Notes under the pieces: model-generated
What the model was told of the DNA's origin: nothing
Seen by the model: the letters and a program-made list of their open reading frames with translations, nothing else
The model's database searches: none
Position numbers and translations under genes: made by a program
Source of the DNA: a virus
IMG/VR virus record: IMGVR_UViG_3300007735_000733
Location: 1-42,018 of that record
Reading direction: 5' to 3' (one strand)
DNA: 42,018 nucleotides
Part shown: piece by piece, positions 23,983-30,707 of the stretch
Layout: each line of letters opens with the position of its first letter
Numbering within the stretch: the first letter of the stretch is position 1

Positions 23983-24130
23983 GTGCATAGACACACGATG
24001 CTACAAGTGTGATGTACCCATTTGGGTACCTGTACACGATTACAACGTGGAGAGAAATTACTGCTACACGTGTGGCATGTCCAAGATTGGAGTGTTGAGT
24101 GGCTACTACACTACGCAAGAAGGTGTGTGA
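23969..24130 (+). CDS. Small zinc-ribbon protein, 53 aa
   Basis: ATG at 23969 has an AAGGAG site seven bases upstream, inside the end of the previous gene (14-base overlap). It carries a CYKC pair near residues 11-14 and a CYTC pair near 33-36 spaced as in a zinc ribbon, with a KCID Cys before. Probably binds one zinc ion; partner unknown. Confidence 0.65.
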   Translation: MRTAKCIDTRCYKCDVPIWVPVHDYNVERNYCYTCGMSKIGVLSGYYTTQEGV

Positions 24131-24443
24131 TTGGGATAGTGTCGAGTGGAAAACTACTCGTACAGGCAACCAAACCGCAACCATCATGCTCAATGCTGGC
24201 GAGTATTTTCACATCGAGGAAGGCTGGGAAATTGATGGCCCGATACGTGTGAAAATAACTTACTCACCAAGCACAGATCGGACTAACGCTAGGTACTCTC
24301 CTCTGCCTAGCGATAAGTTCGATATAGATAATCCATACGAGTACCCATGTGCTTCGTGTGGTTCTGAACGCCACACTCCATGTGTGGGAGATAAACCTGA
24401 GTGCACTTATCGTGTATTCCTAATGAAAGGCGGTATGCTGTGA
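24099..24443 (+). CDS. Hypothetical protein with Cys cluster, 114 aa
   Basis: The likely start is GTG 24099, with GGAG about six bases upstream, overlapping the previous gene by 32 bases; later starts are possible. The N-terminal ~80 residues look beta-rich (TATIMLNAGEYFHIEEGW, PIRVKITYSP). The end has CASCGSERHTPC and a further Cys, a probable zinc site. Coupled to the WhiB gene by GTGA. No family recognised. Confidence 0.55.
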   Translation: MATTLRKKVCDWDSVEWKTTRTGNQTATIMLNAGEYFHIEEGWEIDGPIRVKITYSPSTDRTNARYSPLPSDKFDIDNPYEYPCASCGSERHTPCVGDKPECTYRVFLMKGGML

Positions 24444-24814
24444 GTTTTTTCCCGAAGTTCAGGAACGAACCATTGTGTACAAACTCAGACACGCCTGACG
24501 ATTGGTTCCCTGAGTTTGATGACGTAGGCGGTGATCGTAAGGGTATCCGTTATAGATACTCATACACACCTAGTGCCATGCGTGCAAGAAACACATGCTT
24601 AAACTGTCCTGCGTATGAGGAGTGCTTAGAGTATTCCCTACAATGGACAGATCTCGTAGGTATATGGGCAAACCTAGATACGTATGAGCGTAGAGAGGAA
24701 CAACGTGCGAGAAATATCCAAACAACAAGTTTAGTTTTCTCGTATGATAATCCGCTAGATATACAGATCGTGCCTAGAATACACGAGAAAGATGAGTGGG
24801 AAAATGAAATATAA
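24440..24814 (+). CDS. WhiB-family iron-sulfur transcription factor
   Basis: I choose GTG 24440, which overlaps the preceding stop as GTGA and has AAAGGCGG upstream; product 124 aa. Four cysteines C13, C53, C56 and C62 follow the WhiB pattern (C...C-x2-C-x5-C) that holds a 4Fe-4S cluster. GIWANL (73-78) stands for the G-[IV]-W-[GA]-G turn, and an Arg/Glu-rich helix (ERREEQRARN) follows. WhiB proteins bind the host sigma factor and alter promoter choice; the mycobacteriophage TM4 WhiB is known to down-regulate host whiB2. The C-terminal ~40 residues are acidic and extend beyond the usual domain. This is the clearest pointer to an actinobacterial host. Confidence 0.85.
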   Translation: MSFFPKFRNEPLCTNSDTPDDWFPEFDDVGGDRKGIRYRYSYTPSAMRARNTCLNCPAYEECLEYSLQWTDLVGIWANLDTYERREEQRARNIQTTSLVFSYDNPLDIQIVPRIHEKDEWENEI

Positions 24815-24920
24815 TGACGAGTTCACACAGGAAACTGTGTGGGAACAGTTGCGTGTAATAGCGTGGATATCCTTTTCCACGCTAGGAGTTCTATGCGCAG
24901 TATTATCGGTGGCGCTATGA
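24804..24920 (+). CDS. Single-pass membrane peptide, 38 aa
   Basis: ATG at 24804 lies inside the end of the WhiB gene, with GTGGGAA upstream; TGA at 24918-24920 overlaps the next ATG as ATGA. An acidic N-terminus (NDEFTQETVWEQL) is followed by a hydrophobic helix (AWISFSTLGVLCAVLSVAL). The topology is opposite in charge to the 44-aa peptide at the operon start. Function unknown. Confidence 0.5.
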   Translation: MKYNDEFTQETVWEQLRVIAWISFSTLGVLCAVLSVAL

Positions 24921-25099
24921 GTGATTACGGCACCTATCGTGTGAAGGCTAAGTGCTTGGTTGAGGTCTATCAAGACATTACGTGTGATGATGTCTACAAG
25001 GCTATCGATCTTGCGCTTGATGCAGTTAATGAGTGGAACGTATACTCGCTTGATGAAACCGAAGTCAAGCGTGTACTAGAGGTAGAGAGGTTGGACTAA
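24917..25099 (+). CDS. Small alpha/beta protein, 60 aa
   Basis: ATG at 24917 (ATGA coupling). It begins YRVKAKCLVEVYQDITCDDVYKA and then a helix (IDLALDAVNEWN) and a strand with basic end, suggesting a beta-alpha-beta fold. The next 54-aa gene has a similar layout, so the two may be distant duplicates. Function unknown. Confidence 0.55.
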   Translation: MSDYGTYRVKAKCLVEVYQDITCDDVYKAIDLALDAVNEWNVYSLDETEVKRVLEVERLD

Positions 25100-25263
25100 T
25101 GAGCGACAAGTATGAAGAAAAATACGTGCTACGTGTGGAATTAGTAGCACGAGATGGCGTGTATTACGAAGGTATCTGTAATGTACAAAATCTGATCGAC
25201 TACAAATTACGTGATTACTTTCACGTAAAGACTACTGAAATCAAGCAAGTGGTATCTGCCTAA
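25099..25263 (+). CDS. Small alpha/beta protein, 54 aa
   Basis: ATG at 25099 overlaps the upstream stop (TAATG); TAA at 25261-25263. It starts YEEKYVLRVELVARDG, followed by CNVQNLIDYKLRDYF and TTEIKQV, the same strand-strand-helix-strand order as the 60-aa protein before it. Last gene of the operon; the terminator follows 12 bases later. Confidence 0.55.
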   Translation: MSDKYEEKYVLRVELVARDGVYYEGICNVQNLIDYKLRDYFHVKTTEIKQVVSA

Positions 25264-25275
25264 TACCACCTAAAG

Positions 25276-25309
25276 AAACCCTCACGACTCCTTGCGTGGG
25301 GGTTTTTTT
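25276..25309 (+). terminator. Rho-independent terminator of the plus-strand operon
   Basis: Arms 25276-25286 (AAACCCTCACG) and 25295-25305 (CGTGGGGGTTT) pair with one G-U, around an eight-base loop, and run into seven T (25303-25309). Strong, correctly placed end for the transcript that begins near 21194. Confidence 0.85.
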
Positions 25310-25503
25310 ATTACCCAATTACCGACCTTATGCTGACACACGCAATTTGCGTACTCGCAAACGCTGTGCCTTTCGTGTGCTAAATCCTCACGCCCATACG
25401 AGTTCATCGTTCCACCCTGCTGACATGGATTACAGATCACGTGTATCACACACCCTTACGTGTGCACACGGGAGCCACACGTGAAAAAGTTTGTGTTGGT
25501 TCA

Positions 25504-25520
25504 TTACATATCTTGCTGTC
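25504..25520. repeat. Third copy of the 17-base element
   Basis: TTACATATCTTGCTGTC at the boundary of the sigma-factor gene (its stop codon is at 25519-25521) matches the two copies at 20991-21007 and 21049-21065 in 14 or more positions. The surrounding 25310-25518 interval, between two converging operons, holds no gene I can support and is rich in CACACG/CGTGTG words. Confidence 0.5.
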
Positions 25521-26223
25521 ACACGTCTTCATCTATTGTATCCTCCGTGATTTCCTCGTTTACTAACTCAGTATCCACGCTTGCATTTATTTCCTCATCT
25601 GTAAAATCTTTTTCCTTGCGTGGATAATTACCACCAAGAAAGTTTAACATACTTTTTAATGCTCTGTTTACACGCATGCGTACAGCATCTTGCGAGATAG
25701 ATAACTCTGAGGCTATCGCACCCAACTCAAGCCCACTTGCGTATCGCAAGATCACGATATCTCGCTGTTCCTTGTTTAACTTACTGATTGCTTTCTCAAT
25801 ATCAGAGCAGATTGCAGGCCAGTTATTGCCCTCAGATGCAACCTTTTTTACGTTAGTCACACTCAAATCGTTCATGACAGGAGCCTCACGATTACCCGTT
25901 AAAACAGCAGGAATCAGCGATTCTAGCATGTTTTTATCGTAATAATAGTTATCCTCTACACGGAATCCAACAGACTTGGCCTTCTCTTTCTGACAGTAAT
26001 CTTTGGCAGCATTACGTAGTGAGCGTGCGATGAGTTTTGTGGATTGCTTGCTGTCATGTGAATCATGCCAGTACTTAACTTTATTTGGGTGTGTAAGAAA
26101 CCATAGCCATAACTCTTGACGTAAGTCATCAACATCTACCATGCGATACTTACGAGAGAACTCATAGGCAATAGATGAAACTACACCTTCATACTCCTCG
26201 ATAAATCTTTTTACCATCGCCAT
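25519..26223 (-). CDS. Sigma-70 family (ECF-like) sigma factor
   Basis: 234 residues, ATG at 26223 with GAGGG upstream, overlapping the phosphoesterase gene by 13 bases. Region 2 is seen at about 8-50 (EGVVSSIAYEFSRKYRMVDVDDLRQELWLWFL), the core-binding and -10 recognition part. Region 4 lies near 148-195 (SKLNKEQRDIVILRYASGLELGAIASELSISQDAVRMRVNRALKSML), a clear HTH for the -35 element. An acidic tail follows (DFTDEEINASVDTELVNEEIT). It should direct host RNA polymerase to phage promoters, probably the middle or late genes, which lack obvious vegetative promoters. As the last gene of the replication operon it would be made after DNA replication proteins. Confidence 0.85.
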   Translation of the reverse strand: MAMVKRFIEEYEGVVSSIAYEFSRKYRMVDVDDLRQELWLWFLTHPNKVKYWHDSHDSKQSTKLIARSLRNAAKDYCQKEKAKSVGFRVEDNYYYDKNMLESLIPAVLTGNREAPVMNDLSVTNVKKVASEGNNWPAICSDIEKAISKLNKEQRDIVILRYASGLELGAIASELSISQDAVRMRVNRALKSMLNFLGGNYPRKEKDFTDEEINASVDTELVNEEITEDTIDEDV

Positions 26224-26951
26224 GTCTTGCCCTCAACCGTGAAACTATTTTTAACAATAGGCACAATTTGGGGAGTAACATTTTTACCATCTACGTGCAA
26301 GATACCAAACCCTTGTTGCCAAGTGAATAATCCTGCTTTGATGTATTTCGCATGCTTAACATTCATGAGATGTCCAACTTCCATACCCCATATAGCACGA
26401 GATCCATTAGCCCAAGCCTGAGTGTAATGAGCCAATCCCATACGATGAGTGTGTCCACACACGACAGACATGCCACTTCTCTTTGCGAGTCCAAGAGCAG
26501 TAGCCCCTGCTGTTGGTTGCACATTACCCTCATCACCATGCATGAGTAGCCAACCTGGGGCTATCTCTACAGGTCCATGATAATAAGTGATGCCTAAGTC
26601 ATCTAACTTAAGAAACTTTTCAATCTCTAACTCTGGTAATCCTAAGAATCCAGGAGCAGATGAGCGTATCTTATTGAACAACCTATCTGAATGGTTGCTA
26701 CGCACAATAGTATCGATAGTTAATTGTTCTAATAACTTAACAGTTGTATCTCTATCTTTACCTATTGATCTTTCCCACTCAAGTTCAGTCCCCTTTGCCC
26801 AACGACTGATACTCTGGAAATCTATTTCATCTCCAACCGATACTACTGAATCTGGTTGATAAGCATAAATGAATTTCTTGACGGCATTGACCGCATCTAC
26901 GTCGTGAAATGGGGATTGTAAATCAGAGATCACGACTATGGCTTTACTCAT
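26211..26951 (-). CDS. Calcineurin-like metallophosphoesterase
   Basis: 246 residues. The five metal motifs are in order: SDLQSPFHD (9-17; the usual D-x-H is changed to a D...H spacing), SVGDEIDF (38-46), SNHSD (about 85-89, the N-H-[DE] box), MHGDEGN (about 137) and CGHTHR (about 163). It should hydrolyse a phosphodiester, using two metal ions. In a phage replication operon such enzymes may act as nuclease or nucleotide phosphoesterase. MRE11/SbcD-like repair is possible, but no SbcC partner is present. Confidence 0.8.
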   Translation of the reverse strand: MSKAIVVISDLQSPFHDVDAVNAVKKFIYAYQPDSVVSVGDEIDFQSISRWAKGTELEWERSIGKDRDTTVKLLEQLTIDTIVRSNHSDRLFNKIRSSAPGFLGLPELEIEKFLKLDDLGITYYHGPVEIAPGWLLMHGDEGNVQPTAGATALGLAKRSGMSVVCGHTHRMGLAHYTQAWANGSRAIWGMEVGHLMNVKHAKYIKAGLFTWQQGFGILHVDGKNVTPQIVPIVKNSFTVEGKTWRW

Positions 26952-27229
26952 TTTTTCTTTGCTCGTCTCTTATTCTCTAATCCTACATTTTTCTTCTTAG
27001 ACAAGACCCGTAGGTTAGATATCTTGTCGCTACCTTTACGTCCACCATTATCTTTATGGTCAACCTCTTGGTTACGTTTCAACTTCTTACCAGTAGCCTT
27101 TTTGTAATCAAGGCGTGCTTTATTGGTAGATGTTGTCTCAGTGCTTCCATCCTTTTTCTTACGTTTAATAACGTAAATAGGACGACCACCGTTTTGCTTG
27201 CTTCCCTTGTAAGGTCCAAATATTTTCAT
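26948..27229 (-). CDS. HNH endonuclease
   Basis: 93 residues, coupled at both ends. The HNH core is EVDHKDNGGRKGSDKISNLRVLSKKKNVGLENKRR (about 56-90): DH, then the central Asn in SNLRVL and a final Asn position. The N-terminal half is beta-rich and basic. It may be a homing endonuclease or a packaging/recombination nicking enzyme. Because it sits inside an overlapping operon without disrupting a gene, a regular phage function is a little more likely. Confidence 0.75.
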   Translation of the reverse strand: MKIFGPYKGSKQNGGRPIYVIKRKKKDGSTETTSTNKARLDYKKATGKKLKRNQEVDHKDNGGRKGSDKISNLRVLSKKKNVGLENKRRAKKK

Positions 27230-27435
27230 TAGTCACACTCACAAACAAAGTCATCATCATCAAAATCATATTTACCTATAGTGTATAGATTATCCTCTAT
27301 GCACTCATTAACAATTACGTTCAGTTCTCCCTGATCGAGCATGTACCACTCTGAGTTTCCATCTATAGCAAGATGTATCCTATAGAATATACGCATTAAC
27401 CACTCAAACGGTTTGCCTAATAAGTATCTTATCAT
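27229..27435 (-). CDS. Hypothetical acidic protein, 68 aa
   Basis: ATG at 27435 overlaps the upstream gene (ATGA) and ends at the ATG of the HNH gene. The N-terminus (LLGKPFEWLMRIFYRIHLA) is amphipathic and the end is very acidic with two Cys (YDFDDDDFVCECD). Perhaps membrane-associated or a mimic of DNA charge. No family recognised. Confidence 0.55.
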   Translation of the reverse strand: MIRYLLGKPFEWLMRIFYRIHLAIDGNSEWYMLDQGELNVIVNECIEDNLYTIGKYDFDDDDFVCECD

Positions 27436-27752
27436 TTATCCCATTTTCCTCTCAGTACCAACAATGCGATTATCGCATAGTTTGCTAAGTCCTTAAATGA
27501 ATCCTCAAAAGATTCATGTTCAGGTGCCATATCCCTGATGCTGTCATATAAGTTATTTATACGAGCAGTCTTGTCATGGATACGAACTCTTAGGCCATTG
27601 ATGGCACCGCCTGGTGCATTCGCTATATTCTTTGGGCCGTAATCTTTATGCTTAGACAGCAATAAATCTACAAGTTCTTCTACTGTTTCCCATACACCTA
27701 TTTCAAAATCAGTAGGATCTGGAATATTATTCACCTTTATCTTTTTTGCCAT
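27432..27752 (-). CDS. Nucleotide modification associated domain 1 (DUF1599/Nmad1) protein
   Basis: 106 residues. HKDYGPKNIANAPGGAINGLRVRIHDKTARINNLYD (about 34-69), then ESFEDSFKDLANYAIIALLVLRGKW (80-104), is the Nmad1 pattern. The family is associated with phage DNA-base modification genes and is related to all-alpha NTP pyrophosphatase-like folds; the acidic ED..KD motif would bind metal. It may clean up nucleotides or assist in base modification. No base-modifying enzyme is visible in the window. Confidence 0.75.
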   Translation of the reverse strand: MAKKIKVNNIPDPTDFEIGVWETVEELVDLLLSKHKDYGPKNIANAPGGAINGLRVRIHDKTARINNLYDSIRDMAPEHESFEDSFKDLANYAIIALLVLRGKWDK

Positions 27753-28095
27753 ACTTTTTTAGCATCTCCTCTATACTGTCTATAGTTTCCTTAGTCATTT
27801 CCATGGTCTTGGCTTCGTTAATAAACTTATGGAAAGATTGCTCACCTTCAGATGCATTGACTAGTGATAAAACTAAAGACTGAACTAAAGCATCGGCACA
27901 CTCTAAATGACCATGCTGTATTTGCTTACTAATCTGTTCAAGTAATGGGAATAAATCAATACTGTATCTATTGCTTAAACGTAAACCCCAACTAAATGAG
28001 ACATCACAATGATCTAAGAACATGAATATATCTTCAGTTTTGAAGTTACAGTCTTGGCATTTAAAGCCTTCTTCTGACGGGATTAGTACGGTCAT
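27727..28095 (-). CDS. Hypothetical protein with N-terminal zinc finger, 122 aa
   Basis: ATG at 28095 overlaps the TOPRIM gene stop (ATGA). Residues 11-30 (FKCQDCNFKTEDIFMFLDHC) have a C-x2-C...H pattern like a C2H2-type finger. Then helices follow (LFPLLEQISKQIQHGHLECADALVQSLVLSLV) and a lysine-rich end. Overlaps the Nmad1 gene by 26 bases. Possibly an accessory DNA-binding replication protein. Confidence 0.55.
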   Translation of the reverse strand: MTVLIPSEEGFKCQDCNFKTEDIFMFLDHCDVSFSWGLRLSNRYSIDLFPLLEQISKQIQHGHLECADALVQSLVLSLVNASEGEQSFHKFINEAKTMEMTKETIDSIEEMLKKYGKKDKGE

Positions 28096-28715
28096 TGTGA
28101 GTTAGCCACCTTTTGTTTGAAGTAATCGGCACCATGCTTTAGATACATTGAGTTAACATCTTCACCCTCAGGCATCTGCACAGTTACAACATTAGAAAGT
28201 TCACGAGTCAATGATTTAGAGAAGTCATGACCAGCCTGATCTCCATCAGCAAACATAAATACTTTATCAAAATCTGCTAACAATTTAGTGTAATGCTTCT
28301 TCCAGTTATTCACGCCAGGGACCCCAACCGAAGGTAAACCACAAACATAATCCAACGTGATGGTGTCAATCTCACCTTCACAAATACAAATGTATGACGA
28401 CGCTTTGAAGAATGACCTAGTATTGAAGAGATGTGTGTTCGCACCAGCCAAGCCCATATACTTCGGTTCTTCTGCTCCCATGGCTCTGAACCTGAGGTCA
28501 ACCACGCCTGTACGAGTGATATACGGAATGGAAAGACGGTTTTCATATTGTTCATGACCCGTAACTGGATCTAGCACGACGCCCAATCCCACTTTCTTGG
28601 CTACTTCCAGAGTGATTCCCCGTTCTGCGAGGTAATCCTCCGCTTCGTGAATTGCTGCTGCGTAATACTTTGCTGCTTTGCCCAGAGATTCTCTCTGCGA
28701 ACTTGATTGCTTCAT
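28092..28715 (-). CDS. DNA primase, TOPRIM part (second half of a split primase)
   Basis: 207 residues, ATG at 28715. The TOPRIM catalytic core is seen as CICEGEIDTITL (110-121, with Glu113) and VFMFADGDQAGHDFSKSL (152-169, with Asp157 and Asp159), which bind the catalytic metals. An N-terminal helix (KAAKYYAAAIHEAEDYLAERGIT) continues a primase fold. It synthesises RNA primers at the fork. The zinc-binding half is in the preceding gene, which overlaps by 164 bases in another frame. It could be made as a separate protein or through a frameshift. Confidence 0.8.
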   Translation of the reverse strand: MKQSSSQRESLGKAAKYYAAAIHEAEDYLAERGITLEVAKKVGLGVVLDPVTGHEQYENRLSIPYITRTGVVDLRFRAMGAEEPKYMGLAGANTHLFNTRSFFKASSYICICEGEIDTITLDYVCGLPSVGVPGVNNWKKHYTKLLADFDKVFMFADGDQAGHDFSKSLTRELSNVVTVQMPEGEDVNSMYLKHGADYFKQKVANSQ

Positions 28716-28956
28716 GAAACTTTAGTCCCTCCCTCTCCATAATAATTCTGTAAGTGTCGCCCTTAACTTGGCAGGCGAAACAACAAAATACATTTTCTCT
28801 AGTACTGACTGTTGCTGACTTATGTGTGTCATCGTGGAAGGGACATCTGATTGATGACCATCCACTTCGTTCAGGTACCCTTGCTCCATAATGTTCTAAT
28901 ATATCCTTAATTGGTAGGACATTTACACGTTGTGACTTTCTTGATCCATTGGTCAA
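28552..28956 (-). CDS. DNA primase, CHC2 zinc-binding part (first half of a split primase)
   Basis: 134 residues. C38, H41, C58 or C59 and C62 (IRCPFHDDTHKSATVS...FCCFAC) form the CHC2 zinc finger of DnaG-type primases. After residue ~92 (KFAERISG) the sequence turns into a Ser/Arg/Gly-rich tail, where the other frame takes over the primase fold. It recognises single-stranded template DNA. I recall split primases in some mycobacteriophages, so this may be a conserved arrangement rather than a mutation. Confidence 0.8.
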   Translation of the reverse strand: MTNGSRKSQRVNVLPIKDILEHYGARVPERSGWSSIRCPFHDDTHKSATVSTRENVFCCFACQVKGDTYRIIMEREGLKFHEAIKFAERISGQSSKVLRSSNSRSGGLPRRTGNHSGSSQESGIGRRARSSYGS

Positions 28957-29278
28957 AATCTTCTACCACCCATGCTTGATTTATTCCTGCCATCCTACGT
29001 TTAATAATAACATAAGATGGTGGTACCTCGCTAATCGAGCGAGCACTTGCATAATTCTTTGCTTCAATTACTGCTTCATTCCAGAACTCAGGCAACTTGA
29101 GTGCTTTAGTCGCCTTGAGTTCCAGGATATAAGTTTTACCATTGGCCATGACAACAATGTCGCCTTCGTCCTTAGCCCCCGCCTTAGTTAACCTTTCGGC
29201 TATCAAATTCTTTGAACGCAACCATTTTAGAACAGTTGTTTCAAACAAAGAACCTTTGCGTCCATTTTTGTTGGCCAT
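28907..29278 (-). CDS. Holliday junction resolvase-like PD-(D/E)xK nuclease
   Basis: 123 residues, overlapping the primase by 50 bases. The motif set is GSLFETTVLKWLRSKNLIAERL (helix with Glu13), KDEGDIVVMANGKTYILELKATK (about 37-59; Asp40 and ELK) and EAKNYASARS. This matches the archaeal Hjc-type family of resolvases. It would cut branched DNA during replication or before packaging. Confidence 0.75.
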   Translation of the reverse strand: MANKNGRKGSLFETTVLKWLRSKNLIAERLTKAGAKDEGDIVVMANGKTYILELKATKALKLPEFWNEAVIEAKNYASARSISEVPPSYVIIKRRMAGINQAWVVEDFDQWIKKVTTCKCPTN

Positions 29279-29284
29279 TTAGTC

Positions 29285-29707
29285 TTAGTACCAACCCTTT
29301 CTATCATGATGCTTGAGCGCTAAAGTAGGCGTTTTATACCGCTTTTTGATGTACTTCAGCCCTAAATCAACTTGCTTGGTAAGGGGTGTATCCTCAGGCA
29401 TATTGAGCATTTGGGGTATGCCATACGCTGACGACTTTGGGTTATCTGCTGTGTAATCCCAGCGAGATTCTTTAGTCCAAAGAGTAAGTAATGCTTTCCA
29501 CTCTCGGTCATTCCAACCTATTTGCTTTACTTTCATAAATGCATATTTCTTAGCGAGTTTTTTACTTTGACTAATTGTCAAATTTAAATCTTTACAGATC
29601 GGGCTCATACGGATTACGTCCGTAATAGACGCAACCGCAGGTTGATGCCAAGTACCCGCAAAGACCACAAAACACATTAAGATGTATTTCAGGTTGTTTT
29701 TCTTCAT
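29285..29707 (-). CDS. Secreted lytic transglycosylase-like protein
   Basis: ATG at 29707 has GAGGAG seven bases upstream and overlaps the previous stop (ATGA); an earlier ATG at 29755 has no such site. Product 140 aa. Residues 1-27 look like a signal peptide (KKNNLKYILMCFVVFAGTWHQPAVA). The catalytic-type core is WNDREWKALLTLWTKESRWDYTADNPKSSAYGIPQML, with the Glu in KESRW and the AYGIPQ motif of SLT-like domains; LGLKYIKKRYKTPTLAL follows. It would cleave host peptidoglycan after export. Its place in the replication operon, far from the lysis genes, is odd: it may act early, for example on wall remodelling or superinfection. Confidence 0.75.
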   Translation of the reverse strand: MKKNNLKYILMCFVVFAGTWHQPAVASITDVIRMSPICKDLNLTISQSKKLAKKYAFMKVKQIGWNDREWKALLTLWTKESRWDYTADNPKSSAYGIPQMLNMPEDTPLTKQVDLGLKYIKKRYKTPTLALKHHDRKGWY

Positions 29708-29919
29708 AGTCTCTCCTCTGTTGGGGCTGTTGCCTTTGTCCCACAGACAGCACACTCCATATCGATAAAGTATGAACTTATTGTATCACTATCGTCATCC
29801 CATTCGACGAGTAGTTTCCAAATAAAAGAACCACAAGGACATATCTTGGTAGGTTCACCACGTATGTCCATGGATTCTTTGTAATCTGGTTTTAGTTCCC
29901 AGATATCCTTAGCACTCAT
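29704..29919 (-). CDS. Hypothetical zinc-ribbon protein, 71 aa
   Basis: ATGA-coupled to the ATPase gene upstream. Two Cys pairs, CPCG near 27-30 and CAVCG near 55-59, surround a beta-rich segment (FIWKLLVEWDDDS, SSYFIDMEC), typical for a small zinc ribbon. Role unknown; may contact nucleic acid. Confidence 0.6.
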   Translation of the reverse strand: MSAKDIWELKPDYKESMDIRGEPTKICPCGSFIWKLLVEWDDDSDTISSYFIDMECAVCGTKATAPTEERL

Positions 29920-30704
29920 ATTCTTTCAGGGATATCAGAAACTTCCATCATTTCAGGATTAAATTGTAGCCAGAACGATGTATCTCCACTTGGATCTGCT
30001 TTGCCATACCTGTTTTTGACAGGAGCAACTGCAATATACCCAGGAGCATTACTTCCGACTGTACATATCAAGGCTGGTAATTGTGCTACCATTCCTTGTA
30101 ACGCTGATCTAGGCTGGCACGGATTTCCAGGGTAAGATTCCTTCGTATGATGAAGGATAAGAACCGCAGCGTTAGTATCTCTTGCAAGATATTTCAGTTC
30201 TTTAATTGTAGAACGCATTCCTGCGAACTCTTCACCACCATCGTTAGCGATATCCATTAGGTTATCAACTACGATTAAGGTTGGTGGACAACCCCATAGT
30301 TCCTCAAAAGCAGATACTTCTAGATCTAAATCAACCAAAGTAGGGGCTGACTCAAATGACCAGAAGATATGTCCTGAGTTCTCGTTGATTACTTTCCGTG
30401 ATTCATCAACATTTTCTATGAGCATCTGTTCAGCCACGGATTGTGATTGACCAGAAATCATTGATAGCAGACGCATAGCCATTGTATGTGCATTAGTATC
30501 TGCGCTTATATAAAGCGTTGGAACTTTCGTCCGAAGGGCAATCGCAAGGGCAAGTGTTGATTTACCTGCCCCTGGAGTGCCAGCAATCATAGATACTTCT
30601 GCCCGTCTAATAACAATCTTATTGATATCAAAGGTACGAAATACTGTTGGTAATGGTTCGCCACCAATATCTTTACTACCTACTGCACGGGCTAAAGTTC
30701 TCAT
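29916..30704 (-). CDS. RecA/DnaB-like replicative ATPase or helicase
   Basis: 262 residues. Walker A is GTPGAGKST (42-50), Walker B is TLIVVDNLMDIAN (about 139-151), and AAVLILHHTKES (about 174-185) gives the sensor His typical of RepA/DnaB/KaiC-like folds. No separate N-terminal DnaB domain is present. It sits beside the primase genes, so a replicative helicase or loader is the best reading. It spans three bases from the gene upstream. Confidence 0.8.
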   Translation of the reverse strand: MRTLARAVGSKDIGGEPLPTVFRTFDINKIVIRRAEVSMIAGTPGAGKSTLALAIALRTKVPTLYISADTNAHTMAMRLLSMISGQSQSVAEQMLIENVDESRKVINENSGHIFWSFESAPTLVDLDLEVSAFEELWGCPPTLIVVDNLMDIANDGGEEFAGMRSTIKELKYLARDTNAAVLILHHTKESYPGNPCQPRSALQGMVAQLPALICTVGSNAPGYIAVAPVKNRYGKADPSGDTSFWLQFNPEMMEVSDIPERI

Positions 30705-30707
30705 TGG

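Noticed and set aside
25296-25484. 62-codon plus-strand frame after the terminator
   Set aside because: It begins inside the terminator hairpin, lacks a ribosome site, and looks like low-complexity His/Ser/Arg translation of CACACG words.
26948-27229. HNH gene as a mobile homing element
   Set aside because: It fits tightly into the operon with overlaps at both sides, shows no intron or inserted-gene scar, and no split target gene is visible.
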